Shown piece by piece: positions 24,391 through 33,276 of a stretch of DNA of 64,000 nucleotides (position 1 is its first letter; the number at the start of each line of letters is the position of its first letter). The position numbers and the translations under genes are program-made. This DNA comes from Sphingomonas citri (GTDB lineage Bacteria > Pseudomonadota > Alphaproteobacteria > Sphingomonadales > Sphingomonadaceae), in the NCBI RefSeq assembly GCF_019429485.1, contig NZ_JAHXZN010000008.1:1-64000 (forward strand), in the 5' to 3' direction. The notes under the pieces were generated by a model. The model worked only from the letters and a program-made list of their open reading frames with translations, did no database searches and was not told the origin of the DNA.

Positions 24391-25812
24391 ATGCACCTCG
24401 CGGACATCGCCCCGCCCGCCGACGACGCCGAGCGCGATCGCGGCGCCAGCGGCGCGGTCTGGCTCGCCGCCGCGGTGTCGGCGCTGGGCGGCCTGTTGTT
24501 CGGCTATGACTGGGTCGTGATCGGCGGCGCCAAGCCCTTCTACGAGGCCAGCTTCGCGCTGACCTCGCCGGCGCAGCAGGCCTGGGCGGTGAGCTGCGCG
24601 CTGATCGGCTGCCTGGTCGGCGCCAGCCTCTCGGGCGCGCTCGCGGATCGCTGGGGGCGCCGCCCCGGGCTGGCGCTGGCCGCGGTGATCTTCGCGGTGT
24701 CGTCGCTCGGCACCGCCGCGGCGGGCGGGATCGGCGCCTTCGTCGCGTGGCGGATCGCCGGCGGAGTGGCCATCGGCATCGCCTCGGGGCTGTCGCCGCT
24801 CTACATCGCCGAGGTGGCGCCGCCGCGCAGCCGCGGCCGGCTGGTGTGCCTCAACCAGGTCGCGATCGTGCTCGGCGTGCTCGGCGCGCAGATCGTCAAC
24901 TGGCTGATCGCGCAGCCCGTCCCCGCGGGCGCCTCGGCCGCCGCCATCGCCGCCTCGTGGAACGGGACGCACGGCTGGCGCTGGATGTTCGCCGCCGCCG
25001 CGGTGCCGGCGGTCGCCTTCCTGATCGGCTGCCTGCTGATCCCCGAGAGCCCGCGCCATCTCGCGCGGCGCGGCGACTGGGCGGGCGCCGAGGCGGTGCT
25101 GCGCCGGCTCGGCGAGGGCAACCCCGCCGAAGCGGCGGTCGCCGAGATACGCCGCGCGCTGGCGACGGCCCCCGGTCGCACGCTGGGTGCGGTGTGGCGC
25201 GAGCCGCGCTTCCGCCGCGTGCTGGTGATCGGCGTGGTCCTGGCGGTGCTGCAGCAATGGTGCGGCATCAACATCATCTTCAACTACGCGCAGGAGATCT
25301 TCGCGGGCGCGGGCTATGCCGTGTCGGACACGTTGTTCAACATCGTCATTACCGGCGCGGTCAATTGCGTCTTCACCTTCGTCGCGCTCGCCACGGTGGA
25401 ACGCTGGGGACGGCGCCGGCTGCTGCTGCTCGGCTGCGTCGGACTGGCGCTGATCTACGCCGCGCTGGGGGCGAGCTATGTCGCGGGGGTACAGGGCTGG
25501 CCCTTGCTGCTGCTGGTGGTCGCGGCGATCGCGGTCTATGCCATGACGCTCGCGCCGGTGACCTGGGTGGCGCTGGCGGAGATCTTCCCGGGCGAGGCGC
25601 GTGGTGCGAGCATGGCGGTGGCCACCACGGCGCTATGGGCGGCGTGTTTCCTGCTCACCTACACCTTCCCGCTGATCAACGCCGCCGCGGGCACGGGCGT
25701 GACCTTCTGGATCTACGGCGTGATCTGCGCGCTGGGCTTCGCCTTCATCCTGCGCACGCTGCCCGAGACCAAGGGCAAGACGCTGGAGCAGATCGAGCGC
25801 GACTGGCGCTGA
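24391..25812 (+). CDS. MFS sugar porter (XylE/GalP type)
   Basis: A 473-residue inner-membrane transporter with 12 hydrophobic helices. Sugar-porter signatures are all present: 'GGLLFGYDWVVIGGA' in helix 1, 'DRWGRRP' after helix 2, 'PESPRHLARRG' after helix 6, 'QQWCGINIIFNYAQEIF' in helix 7, 'ERWGRRR' after helix 8, and 'PETKGKTLEQIE' at the end. The start codon follows the SDR stop directly (TAGATG). It probably takes up galactose or a related hexose by proton symport. Confidence 0.92.
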   Translation: MHLADIAPPADDAERDRGASGAVWLAAAVSALGGLLFGYDWVVIGGAKPFYEASFALTSPAQQAWAVSCALIGCLVGASLSGALADRWGRRPGLALAAVIFAVSSLGTAAAGGIGAFVAWRIAGGVAIGIASGLSPLYIAEVAPPRSRGRLVCLNQVAIVLGVLGAQIVNWLIAQPVPAGASAAAIAASWNGTHGWRWMFAAAAVPAVAFLIGCLLIPESPRHLARRGDWAGAEAVLRRLGEGNPAEAAVAEIRRALATAPGRTLGAVWREPRFRRVLVIGVVLAVLQQWCGINIIFNYAQEIFAGAGYAVSDTLFNIVITGAVNCVFTFVALATVERWGRRRLLLLGCVGLALIYAALGASYVAGVQGWPLLLLVVAAIAVYAMTLAPVTWVALAEIFPGEARGASMAVATTALWAACFLLTYTFPLINAAAGTGVTFWIYGVICALGFAFILRTLPETKGKTLEQIERDWR

Positions 25813-25869
25813 GCGCCGGATCGCGTCGGACGCGCGTGAGGGGGCGCGTCGCGATTACCCGGTGGACGA

Positions 25870-27390
25870 TCAGTCGCGCCGCCGCAGCACCAGGGTCGTG
25901 ATCGCACGCTCGCGCGCGAGCGCGGACGTGCCGGCGCATCCGTCCGCCGCGCCGCGCCGCGCGTCGGCGTAGCGCTCGCCGACCGCCCAGCGGCCCGGCA
26001 GGCCCGACGTAGCGACGTCGATCCGGCGCGCATAGGGTCCATGGTTGACGTGCACCACCACCGCGCGCCGCGCGTCGGCGGAGAGCGCGGTCACCGTGTC
26101 GGGATCGTCGTTGCGCACCAGCCGGTCACCCGGCCTGACATGGCGGCTGAACCCCGCCATGGCCCAATATTTGGCGGTGAGGTGGACGGTCATGTCGCGC
26201 GGCCGCGGCACCGACATGTCGGCGCGCAGCAGCCCCCAGTTCGACCCGGCCTCGCCCGGCGCCGCGCTGGGTTCGACCGCCTGCCAGATCACCCAGGCGG
26301 CGGGCTCGAGCCGCTTCAGGTCGAGCACGATCTGCTCGCCGAGCGCGAGCGCGGACGAGCGGTCCTCGAAATCCTGCACGCTGTTGGGCGCGGAGAGATC
26401 CACTTCCGACATCCACAACGGCAACCCCGCCACCGCGGCGATGTCGCGCGGGCCGGTCGCGCCGGTCGTGCTGTAGCTGTGGACGTTGAGTTGGCGCACC
26501 ACTGCGCGCGCCGCCGCGGGGTAGCCGGTCCAGTCCTTCACGAACGTGTCGTGGTTGGTCTCGTCCATCGCCGAGAGCATCGCGGTGGAGCGATGCGCGG
26601 CGAGCGAGCGCGCGGTCGCCAGCAGCAGCCGCGCCTGCCCAGCGGGGTCGACGTAATTGCCCTCCTGCCGGTTGCCCGCGACCCAGTACGGCGTGTTGGG
26701 CTCGTTGAGCGGGGCGATGCTGTGGAAGCGAATCGCGTGGCGCCGCTCCAGCCCCTGCATCGCGCGGACGAGATAATCGGCGAACTGCGGCTCGAAGCCG
26801 GGGCGCAGGTTGGGCTGGTATCGGGCGCCGGCGCCCGCGACGTCGCCGCTGACGGTCATGAACCAGGGCGGCGAATAAGCCGCCGCCTCGATCACCCGCA
26901 CGTCCGCCGGCACGCGACGGCGCACCGCGTCGAGCCACCATTGCTGGCCCGGGTCGGCCGACCAATCCCATTGCCGCGGGTCGTCGCCGCGCCACCAGTC
27001 GCGCCCGGTGGCGCCGGCGGGCATCTTCCACATGCCGGGGATGTTGGCATTGGGGCGCGTCAGCGGCGGGGTGCCGGGGCGGCGGCCGCCGCCGATATTG
27101 TAGCGCGCGATCGTCCAACCCAGCCCGTCCGGGCCGTAGAGCAGGTCGGCGAGCCGCTCGCGCACCGGGTCGACCCAGCCCCCGGTCGTGCTCGCGAACC
27201 AGGCGAGCGAGGTGCCCCAGCCGCGGAAGCGCGTGCGCGGGTGCGCCCAGTCGGCGGCGAGCGCGATCGTGACCGGCGCGGCGCAGCGCGGCGCGTCGGC
27301 AGCAGCGGTCTGCACCACCGCGGCAGCGGGGGCGGCGAGCGCGACCGTCGTCGCGGTCGCCAGCGCGAGGCGCCGTAGCCGCGCGGTCAC
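25870..27390 (-). CDS. GH30-family glycoside hydrolase, probable endo-beta-1,6-galactanase
   Basis: A 506-residue secreted enzyme. The GTG start at 27390 overlaps the upstream GH2 stop by 4 bases and gives a signal peptide (hydrophobic 8-26, cut near AVVQTAA). The frame is open 770 bases further upstream, but only as a shadow of GH2. GH30 features: 'FRGWGTSLAWFA' near 55, 'YNIGGG' near 97, acid/base Glu230 in 'PLNEPNTPYW', and nucleophile Glu329 in 'LPLWMSEVDL'. The GWGTSLAW start and NEPNxPYW motif are what I recall for fungal and bacterial endo-1,6-galactanases that cut arabinogalactan side chains. Coupled to GH2, it fits galactan breakdown. Other GH30 activities are possible. Confidence 0.85.
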   Translation of the reverse strand: MTARLRRLALATATTVALAAPAAAVVQTAAADAPRCAAPVTIALAADWAHPRTRFRGWGTSLAWFASTTGGWVDPVRERLADLLYGPDGLGWTIARYNIGGGRRPGTPPLTRPNANIPGMWKMPAGATGRDWWRGDDPRQWDWSADPGQQWWLDAVRRRVPADVRVIEAAAYSPPWFMTVSGDVAGAGARYQPNLRPGFEPQFADYLVRAMQGLERRHAIRFHSIAPLNEPNTPYWVAGNRQEGNYVDPAGQARLLLATARSLAAHRSTAMLSAMDETNHDTFVKDWTGYPAAARAVVRQLNVHSYSTTGATGPRDIAAVAGLPLWMSEVDLSAPNSVQDFEDRSSALALGEQIVLDLKRLEPAAWVIWQAVEPSAAPGEAGSNWGLLRADMSVPRPRDMTVHLTAKYWAMAGFSRHVRPGDRLVRNDDPDTVTALSADARRAVVVHVNHGPYARRIDVATSGLPGRWAVGERYADARRGAADGCAGTSALARERAITTLVLRRRD

Positions 27391-30248
27391 GCTGTCACCG
27401 AGGCGAGCTGCGCGGCGGTCACCCGCGTGGCGGGACGGAAGGCGAACGAGGCCATATATGTCTCCAGGCTGGCGACGAGCTGCCGGCTGACGGGATCGTC
27501 CGTCCCGGCGCCATCGAGCGCGAAGCCGCAGACGATCGCGCGCCCCTTGCCCAGCGCGACCTCCACGATCAGCCCGAGCGGGCGCGCGGTGAACCAATCG
27601 TCGATCACGCGCACGATCGGGGTCAGTCCGCGCGGCAGGCCGTCGAGCCGGAGCGCGCCGGCACGATGGATCAGGTACCACCAGTGCCAGTCGCTGTGCG
27701 GCGTCGTCGGAAAGTCGGCGAGCGCGGGATGCGCCGGGTCGCAGAGCACGCCGAGCGTCGTCGGCGCCTGGCGCTCGGTCCACAACGTGTTCCAGAAGAT
27801 GCTCGAGAAACCCAGCTTGACCGGGCGATCCGCGTGGTTCGCGACGCGCTCGGGCGGCAGGCCGATCAGCGCGGTACCGCCCTCCTCCAGGTGGCGCAGC
27901 AGTGCGGCGTCGATCCGGTCGGCGCGCCGCACGCGCGGTGTCGGCGCCAGGGCGGCCAGATAGACCCATATGTCCCAGTCGTTCTCCGCGATCGTCTGCC
28001 CCGCTGCGGTGACAGTGACGACCAGCTTGGCAGCGGTCGCGCGCTCGGTCCGCAGCCGCGGCGCGGCGCTGAGGTCGAGCGGCGCGTTGCCGAGCGGGAG
28101 CGCGCGTTCGGGAAAGGCCCCGCTCGCCAGTTCGGCGCCGTCGGCGGCGACGACGCGCCACCCCACCCTCGCCGCGGCGATCGGGGCGGCGCCGAAATGC
28201 GCGATGTCGACGGTGAAGGCGAGCGGCTCGCCCGATCGCAGCACGCGCCGCGGCAGCCGCGCCAGCGGCACGATCGGCGCGCAGAAGCGCCGATATTCCT
28301 GGCCCGTGACATAGCCCTTGTCGTCCCAGAACGGGTCCAGCACCCCGACCAGCGCGCTGCCCTGGCCGGGGAAGTCCTGCAACCCGAGCAGCTGGAAGCC
28401 GCCGAAGCGATGCGTGCGCAACGCGCTCTCGATATCCTCCTTGTAACAGAGCAGCTGGAGCCGGCCGGACGCGCTGACGAACGCGGGCGCGAGCTCCTCC
28501 AGGCCATTGTCGCGCAGCCGGTCGGCGAAGATGTCGAAGTTACGCGCCTTGAGATAGCCGGTATATTTGCGCCGCTCGTCGAGGTTCGGATAGACGCACC
28601 ATTGGCCGATCTCGTGGCTGATCACGGGCACGCGGTGGCGCGCGACGAAGTCGCGATAGTCGGTCACCGTCTCCGGCGGCGCGCGGTTGATCCGCGAGCG
28701 CAGCTCCTCGCCCCAGGCCTGGACCCGCGGCGTCGGGGTGACGTGATATTGGTTCTCGCCGATCTCGGGCCAGCCCGAGCCCGAGGTCCACAGCCGCCGG
28801 TCGTCCAGCGCGCGATAGTGGCGGACGTAATCGGCGAGGAAGGCGTCGCGGCGCTTCTCGCCGTCGGCGGCCTTGCCTCCGCCGGGTTCGTTGCCGTGGG
28901 TCATCAGCACGAAGGACGGATGGTTGCCGTGCGCGGCGAGGATGCGGTCGGTCTCGGCATAGACCCAGCGATCGACCGGAAGGCCGCTGCCGATATGGGT
29001 CGACTGATTGGCCCAGACCGTCTCGATCTGCAGGTACACGCCCGCCTCGTCGGCCGCGTCGAAGGCCGCCTCTGGCGGGCAATAGCTGTGGCAGCGCAGG
29101 TGGTTGAGACCGTATTCCTTGATCCGGCGCATGATCCGCCGCCAGCTCTCGGGATCGGTCGCGGGATGGCCGGTCAGCGGGAAGATGCTGCATTCCAGTG
29201 CGCCGCGGAACATCATCGGGCGGCCGTTGATGGCGAAACCGTCGGGCGTGCCGACCAGCTCGCGCCAGCCGAACCGCCCCTGCCACTGCTCGCCGCCGTC
29301 GACGTGGACGGTCACCTCGTGGAGCACCGGGTCGAACTCGTCCCAGGGCGCGCGGTCCGCCGCGGCGACGGCGATGGCGAGCCGCGCCTCGCCCTCGCCG
29401 CTGCGCCACGTGACCGGCGCGCGATGCGTCGCGCCCTGGAGCCGCACCTCGACCGCGGCCACCGCCGGCGCCCCCGCCTCGCGCCGCAGCAGCGCCCGCA
29501 CGCGCAGCTCGCCCGCGGCGAGCGACGGCGAGAGCTCGACGCGCTCGATCGCCACCCGATCGCGCGCGCGCAGCTCGATCCGCCCGGCGATGCCGTTCCA
29601 ATTGCCCTGGGTGTGATCGGTGACGCCGTGGCCGTTGTGGCCGATCTCGACGATCATTCGATTGTCGACGCGGATCGTCAGCCGGTGCGTGCCCGGCGCC
29701 AGCACGCCGAGGTCGTGGACGTGGGGGACGTGCAGCGCGTCGCTGTGCCCGGCCGCGCGATCGTCGACCCAGACACGCGTCTCCCAATGCGGCCGCTCGA
29801 GGAACAGCTCGACGCGGCGGCCGCGCCACTCGGCCGGCACCTCGATGTCGCGCTGATACCAGGCGGGGCCGCGGTACCAGCTGTCGGGCTGGAGGAAGAA
29901 CGGCACCTGGACGTTACCCGGCGCGCGATAGCGCGCGTAATCAGCCGCGGTGAAAAAGGATCGATCGTTGATGTCACCGGTCCAGGGCGTATCCACCGAC
30001 ACGGCGCGACCGACCTGATGCTGCTCGAGGCTACCCGGTAGCGGCAACGTCTCCGCCAGCCGGCGTCCCTGCCAGCGCTGCGCGACGCCGCGGTCGTCCG
30101 GGTCCAGCGCGCGGCGCCACACGCCGACGAGGCCCCGCTCGCCCGACGCGGCGGCGGTGGACGCGGGCACGCCGAGGAACGGCGCCGCGAGCAGCGATTG
30201 TACCAGCCGGCGACGGTCGATCATCGATGCCGCATCCACGTCGCTCAT
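27387..30248 (-). CDS. GH2-family glycoside hydrolase
   Basis: A 953-residue enzyme with a twin-arginine-like leader ('DRRRLVQSLLAAPFLGVPAS'); an internal ATG at 30224 is an alternative start. The jelly-roll sugar-binding domain (about 110-230) contains 'GPAWYQRDIEVP' and 'GNWNGIAGRIELRA', an immunoglobulin-like domain follows, and the barrel begins 'FAINGRPMMFRGALE'. Acid/base Glu454 is in 'MTHGNEPGG' and nucleophile Glu546 in 'PVISHEIGQW'. A ~300-residue C-terminal extension includes a likely ThuA/glutamine-amidotransferase-like beta region. GH2 members are beta-galactosidases, glucuronidases and others; next to GH30 a beta-galactosidase or glucuronidase trimming galactan is likely. GAGAGGG precedes ATG. 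Confidence 0.87.
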   Translation of the reverse strand: MSDVDAASMIDRRRLVQSLLAAPFLGVPASTAAASGERGLVGVWRRALDPDDRGVAQRWQGRRLAETLPLPGSLEQHQVGRAVSVDTPWTGDINDRSFFTAADYARYRAPGNVQVPFFLQPDSWYRGPAWYQRDIEVPAEWRGRRVELFLERPHWETRVWVDDRAAGHSDALHVPHVHDLGVLAPGTHRLTIRVDNRMIVEIGHNGHGVTDHTQGNWNGIAGRIELRARDRVAIERVELSPSLAAGELRVRALLRREAGAPAVAAVEVRLQGATHRAPVTWRSGEGEARLAIAVAAADRAPWDEFDPVLHEVTVHVDGGEQWQGRFGWRELVGTPDGFAINGRPMMFRGALECSIFPLTGHPATDPESWRRIMRRIKEYGLNHLRCHSYCPPEAAFDAADEAGVYLQIETVWANQSTHIGSGLPVDRWVYAETDRILAAHGNHPSFVLMTHGNEPGGGKAADGEKRRDAFLADYVRHYRALDDRRLWTSGSGWPEIGENQYHVTPTPRVQAWGEELRSRINRAPPETVTDYRDFVARHRVPVISHEIGQWCVYPNLDERRKYTGYLKARNFDIFADRLRDNGLEELAPAFVSASGRLQLLCYKEDIESALRTHRFGGFQLLGLQDFPGQGSALVGVLDPFWDDKGYVTGQEYRRFCAPIVPLARLPRRVLRSGEPLAFTVDIAHFGAAPIAAARVGWRVVAADGAELASGAFPERALPLGNAPLDLSAAPRLRTERATAAKLVVTVTAAGQTIAENDWDIWVYLAALAPTPRVRRADRIDAALLRHLEEGGTALIGLPPERVANHADRPVKLGFSSIFWNTLWTERQAPTTLGVLCDPAHPALADFPTTPHSDWHWWYLIHRAGALRLDGLPRGLTPIVRVIDDWFTARPLGLIVEVALGKGRAIVCGFALDGAGTDDPVSRQLVASLETYMASFAFRPATRVTAAQLASVTA

Positions 30249-30264
30249 AGCTCACCCTCTCGCG

Positions 30265-30284
30265 ATTTATGTCATACAATAAAT
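30265..30284. promoter_or_regulatory. palindromic GT-N3-AC operator upstream of GH2
   Basis: ATTTATGTCATACAATAAAT is an inverted repeat (ATTTAT/ATAAAT) around the core GTCATAC, the same core as upstream of dgoD. It lies 17 bases from the GH2 start, in the shared promoter region with the divergent TonB receptor. Confidence 0.6.
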
Positions 30285-30344
30285 CGTGAAATGCAGACGA
30301 TCAAGCGGAAGCGTCGCGTAAGAGCACGGCAGCGCGCAGAGCAG

Positions 30345-30357
30345 AAGTATGACTTAT
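30345..30357. promoter_or_regulatory. GT-N3-AC operator upstream of second TonB receptor
   Basis: AAGTATGACTTAT is the exact reverse complement of the site at 22393-22405 upstream of dgoD. It lies about 75 bases before the receptor start and links the galactan receptor to the same regulator. Confidence 0.6.
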
Positions 30358-30429
30358 TGACGAAAGGGCATACGCATTTTATGCCGTGACGATGCCGGCG
30401 GCACAGCCGGCGACGAGGTGGAGGGGAAG

Positions 30430-33225
30430 ATGGCGGCGCGGCGCGTACAATGGACCGGCGGATCGGTGATCGCGCTCTGCGCGGTGATAGCGAGCGGCGC
30501 CGCGGCGCAGACCGGCTCACCCCCCGTGACCGCCACCCAGGCGCCCGCCGACGACGGTGGCGCCGTCGGCGACATCGTCGTCACCGGCGTGCGCTCCAGC
30601 CTCGACTCGGCGCAGGAGCTCAAGCGCAACAGCGACCAGATCGTTGACTCGATCCAGGCGCAGGACATCGGCAAGCTGCCCGACGCCAACACGGTGGAGT
30701 CGCTCCAGCGCATCACCGGCGTGCAGATCCAGCGCCGCTACGGCGAGGGCGGCACCGACGTGGACCATCGCACCCAGCCGGCGATCGCGATCCGCGGCCT
30801 CACCCAGGTGCGCACGCTGATCGACGGCCGCGACACCTACTCCGCCTCGGGCGGACGCAATTTCGACATCGAGGCGCTGCCACCGGAGCTGCTCGCCGGG
30901 ATCGACGTGTTCAAGAACCCCTCGGCCGAGGTGATCGAGGGCGGCATCGGCGGCGTCGTCAACCTGCGCACGCGGCTGCCGTTCGACCAGAAAGGCGAGG
31001 TGATCAACGCCACCGCGCGCGCCAATTACTACGATCTGGCCGATGCCTGGGGCGGCTCCGGCTCGGCCTTGTACAGCAACCGCTGGCAAACCGGGCTGGG
31101 CGAGATGGGGCTGCTCCTCAACGGCATCTACAGCAAGAGCAAGTACCGCCAGGACGCGCTGCTGGTGCAGCCCTTCTTCGACGTGACCGCGGGGACCCTG
31201 CCCGACGCGCCGGCCGGTGCGCGCGCGCCGCTCGGATTCCAGATCTACGACGAGCTCGGCTCACGCGAGCGGCTCACGCTGGCGGGCGCCTATCAGTGGA
31301 CGATATCGGATCGGCTCGGGCTCACGCTGCAGGCGCTGCACAGCCGCTACCGCTTCCTGCGCACGGGGCGCTATTTCTACAATATCACCCATGGCGAGAA
31401 CCCGATCGCCACCCCCGGCGCCAGCTTCGGCTATGCCGACGACGGGCGCGTCACCAGCGGCTCCTACGACAATATGGTCTTCGAGTCGGCGCGATACGAT
31501 CAGGACCTGAACACCAAGAACACCAATCTGACCGCGCGGCTCGCCTGGCAGGCAACCGACACCCTGTCGGCGACGTTCGACGCGCAATATCTAAAGTCCA
31601 GCTACGACGTGGACGGCAACGGCTTCGTCATCTCGCAATTCCGGGACCCCAGCGAGCTGCCCTCGGCAACGCCGAACAAGAGCATCGTCGACTTCAACAT
31701 CGCGGGCGATCCGCGCTGGACCGTCAGCGATCCCGGACTGCTGACCGACCCGTCGCGCTATCGCTTCGCCTATCTCGCCGATTATCTGACGCGCAACGAC
31801 ACCGACCAGCTCGCGCTGCGCTACGACCTGAAGTGGGAGCCGGTCGACTCGATCGTAAAGTCGATCACCGCGGGGGTGCGCTACGCCGACAGCAACGTCA
31901 CCCTGCGCGGCTATGGCGTGGGCTTCTGCACCTTCACCAGCGGCAATTCGGAGAGCTGCGCGGCCCCTGCCGGCGCGGGCTACATCCCGTACAGCTCCGA
32001 CCGCGAGCAGCTGATCGTCCGAGGCCCGGCACCCGGCTTCTTCGAGGGGCGCACCGTCGACGGCGTGCTCTATCCAGGCTTCCCGCCGGGCAGCGTTTCG
32101 GCGAGCCTGACCGACACGTTCGGCATCTTCGGCGCGCAGCGGCGCGCGCGCTTCTACCCGGCCGAGATCAACCGCCAGACCGAGCGGACGCTGACCAGCT
32201 ACGCCAGCGCGCGACTGGCGACCGAGCTGCTGGGCGTGCCGATCGACGGCAGCGCGGGAATCCGCCTAATTCGCACGCGCACCTCCTCGGTGGGCTACCT
32301 GTTCCCGCAGGATAACACGCTCGACCCCACCGACCCTGCCAACCTCACGCCGATCACGGTGCGCAAGAGCTATCTGTCCACGCTGCCGAGCGTGAACCTG
32401 CGCGCGCTGCTGACCGATCAGCTCCAGCTGCGCTTCGCCTTCGCCAAGGCGATGGCGCGCCCCGACTTCACCCAGATGGCGACCAACGTGACGCTGGGGC
32501 CGCCCAACGTCGTCAATCCCTCGACCGGACGGCCCGGCGGCTCGTCGGGCAACCCGCTGCTCGACCCGATCCGCTCGACCCAGTTCGACGCCTCGCTCGA
32601 ATGGTATTTCGCGCGTGCCGGCTCGCTCACCGCCGGGCTGTTCCACAAGGATGTCGCCGGCTTCCTCACTAGCGGGCGCGTGGTGCGCGATTTCGGCGGC
32701 GTTCCCTATGACATCAGCACCACGATCAACTCATTGTCGGGCAAGGTGAAGGGTTTCGAGGTCGCGTATCAGCAATTCTACGATTTCCTGCCCGGGCTGC
32801 TCGGCGGACTGGGGCTTCAGGCCAATTACACCTATGTCGACAGCAGCGTGCAGAATCCCTTCGCGACACCCGGCAGCACGATACCCACACTGGTGCCGCT
32901 CGAGAAACTGTCCAAGCACAGCTACAATATCGTCGGCCTCTACGAACGCGGCCCGATGAGCGCGAGGCTGGCGTACAATTGGCGCGGCCGCTACCTCGAC
33001 ACCACGGTGGGCAGCGGCGCGAACGGCCAACCGCAGATCCAGGCGCCCTATGCCAGCCTCGACGCGTCGGTGAGCTACAACATCACAGCGCATGTCGCGC
33101 TGTCGGTCGAGGCGGTGAACCTTAACAATCGAATGAACGAGACGTTTATCGGCACGCCGACCGAGCCCTTGCAATATACGCTTAACGATCGCCGCTTCGG
33201 CGTCTCCCTACGCGCAACCTACTAG
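30430..33225 (+). CDS. TonB-dependent receptor, galactan locus
   Basis: A 931-residue outer-membrane receptor. ATG at 30430 is chosen over GTG at 30418 because GGAGGGG sits five bases before it. The signal peptide ends near AAAQ; the plug begins 'DIVVTGVRSSLDSAQELKRNSDQIVDSIQAQDIGKLPD' and 'SLQRITGVQIQRR', the standard Xanthomonas/Caulobacter form, with 'GGIGGVVNLRTRLPF'. The C-terminus is 'RRFGVSLRATY'. It is divergent from the GH2-GH30 operon and followed 51 bases later by the DUF5703 gene. Probable role: uptake of galactan or arabinogalactan oligosaccharides. Confidence 0.92.
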   Translation: MAARRVQWTGGSVIALCAVIASGAAAQTGSPPVTATQAPADDGGAVGDIVVTGVRSSLDSAQELKRNSDQIVDSIQAQDIGKLPDANTVESLQRITGVQIQRRYGEGGTDVDHRTQPAIAIRGLTQVRTLIDGRDTYSASGGRNFDIEALPPELLAGIDVFKNPSAEVIEGGIGGVVNLRTRLPFDQKGEVINATARANYYDLADAWGGSGSALYSNRWQTGLGEMGLLLNGIYSKSKYRQDALLVQPFFDVTAGTLPDAPAGARAPLGFQIYDELGSRERLTLAGAYQWTISDRLGLTLQALHSRYRFLRTGRYFYNITHGENPIATPGASFGYADDGRVTSGSYDNMVFESARYDQDLNTKNTNLTARLAWQATDTLSATFDAQYLKSSYDVDGNGFVISQFRDPSELPSATPNKSIVDFNIAGDPRWTVSDPGLLTDPSRYRFAYLADYLTRNDTDQLALRYDLKWEPVDSIVKSITAGVRYADSNVTLRGYGVGFCTFTSGNSESCAAPAGAGYIPYSSDREQLIVRGPAPGFFEGRTVDGVLYPGFPPGSVSASLTDTFGIFGAQRRARFYPAEINRQTERTLTSYASARLATELLGVPIDGSAGIRLIRTRTSSVGYLFPQDNTLDPTDPANLTPITVRKSYLSTLPSVNLRALLTDQLQLRFAFAKAMARPDFTQMATNVTLGPPNVVNPSTGRPGGSSGNPLLDPIRSTQFDASLEWYFARAGSLTAGLFHKDVAGFLTSGRVVRDFGGVPYDISTTINSLSGKVKGFEVAYQQFYDFLPGLLGGLGLQANYTYVDSSVQNPFATPGSTIPTLVPLEKLSKHSYNIVGLYERGPMSARLAYNWRGRYLDTTVGSGANGQPQIQAPYASLDASVSYNITAHVALSVEAVNLNNRMNETFIGTPTEPLQYTLNDRRFGVSLRATY

Positions 33226-33276
33226 CCCCCGAGCGTCAGTCCTTGCCTCGCCGCTGAACAGCCGCGACACTGCGCC

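Noticed and set aside
27391..28161. Upstream extension of the GH30 frame to 28161
   Set aside because: It is an Arg-rich shadow of the GH2 gene. The GTG at 27390 overlaps the GH2 stop and starts a signal peptide.
27666..30041. Open plus-strand frame of 791 codons opposite the GH2 gene
   Set aside because: Long antisense frame caused by high GC at third codon positions; no protein-like pattern, while GH2 catalytic motifs are on the minus strand.
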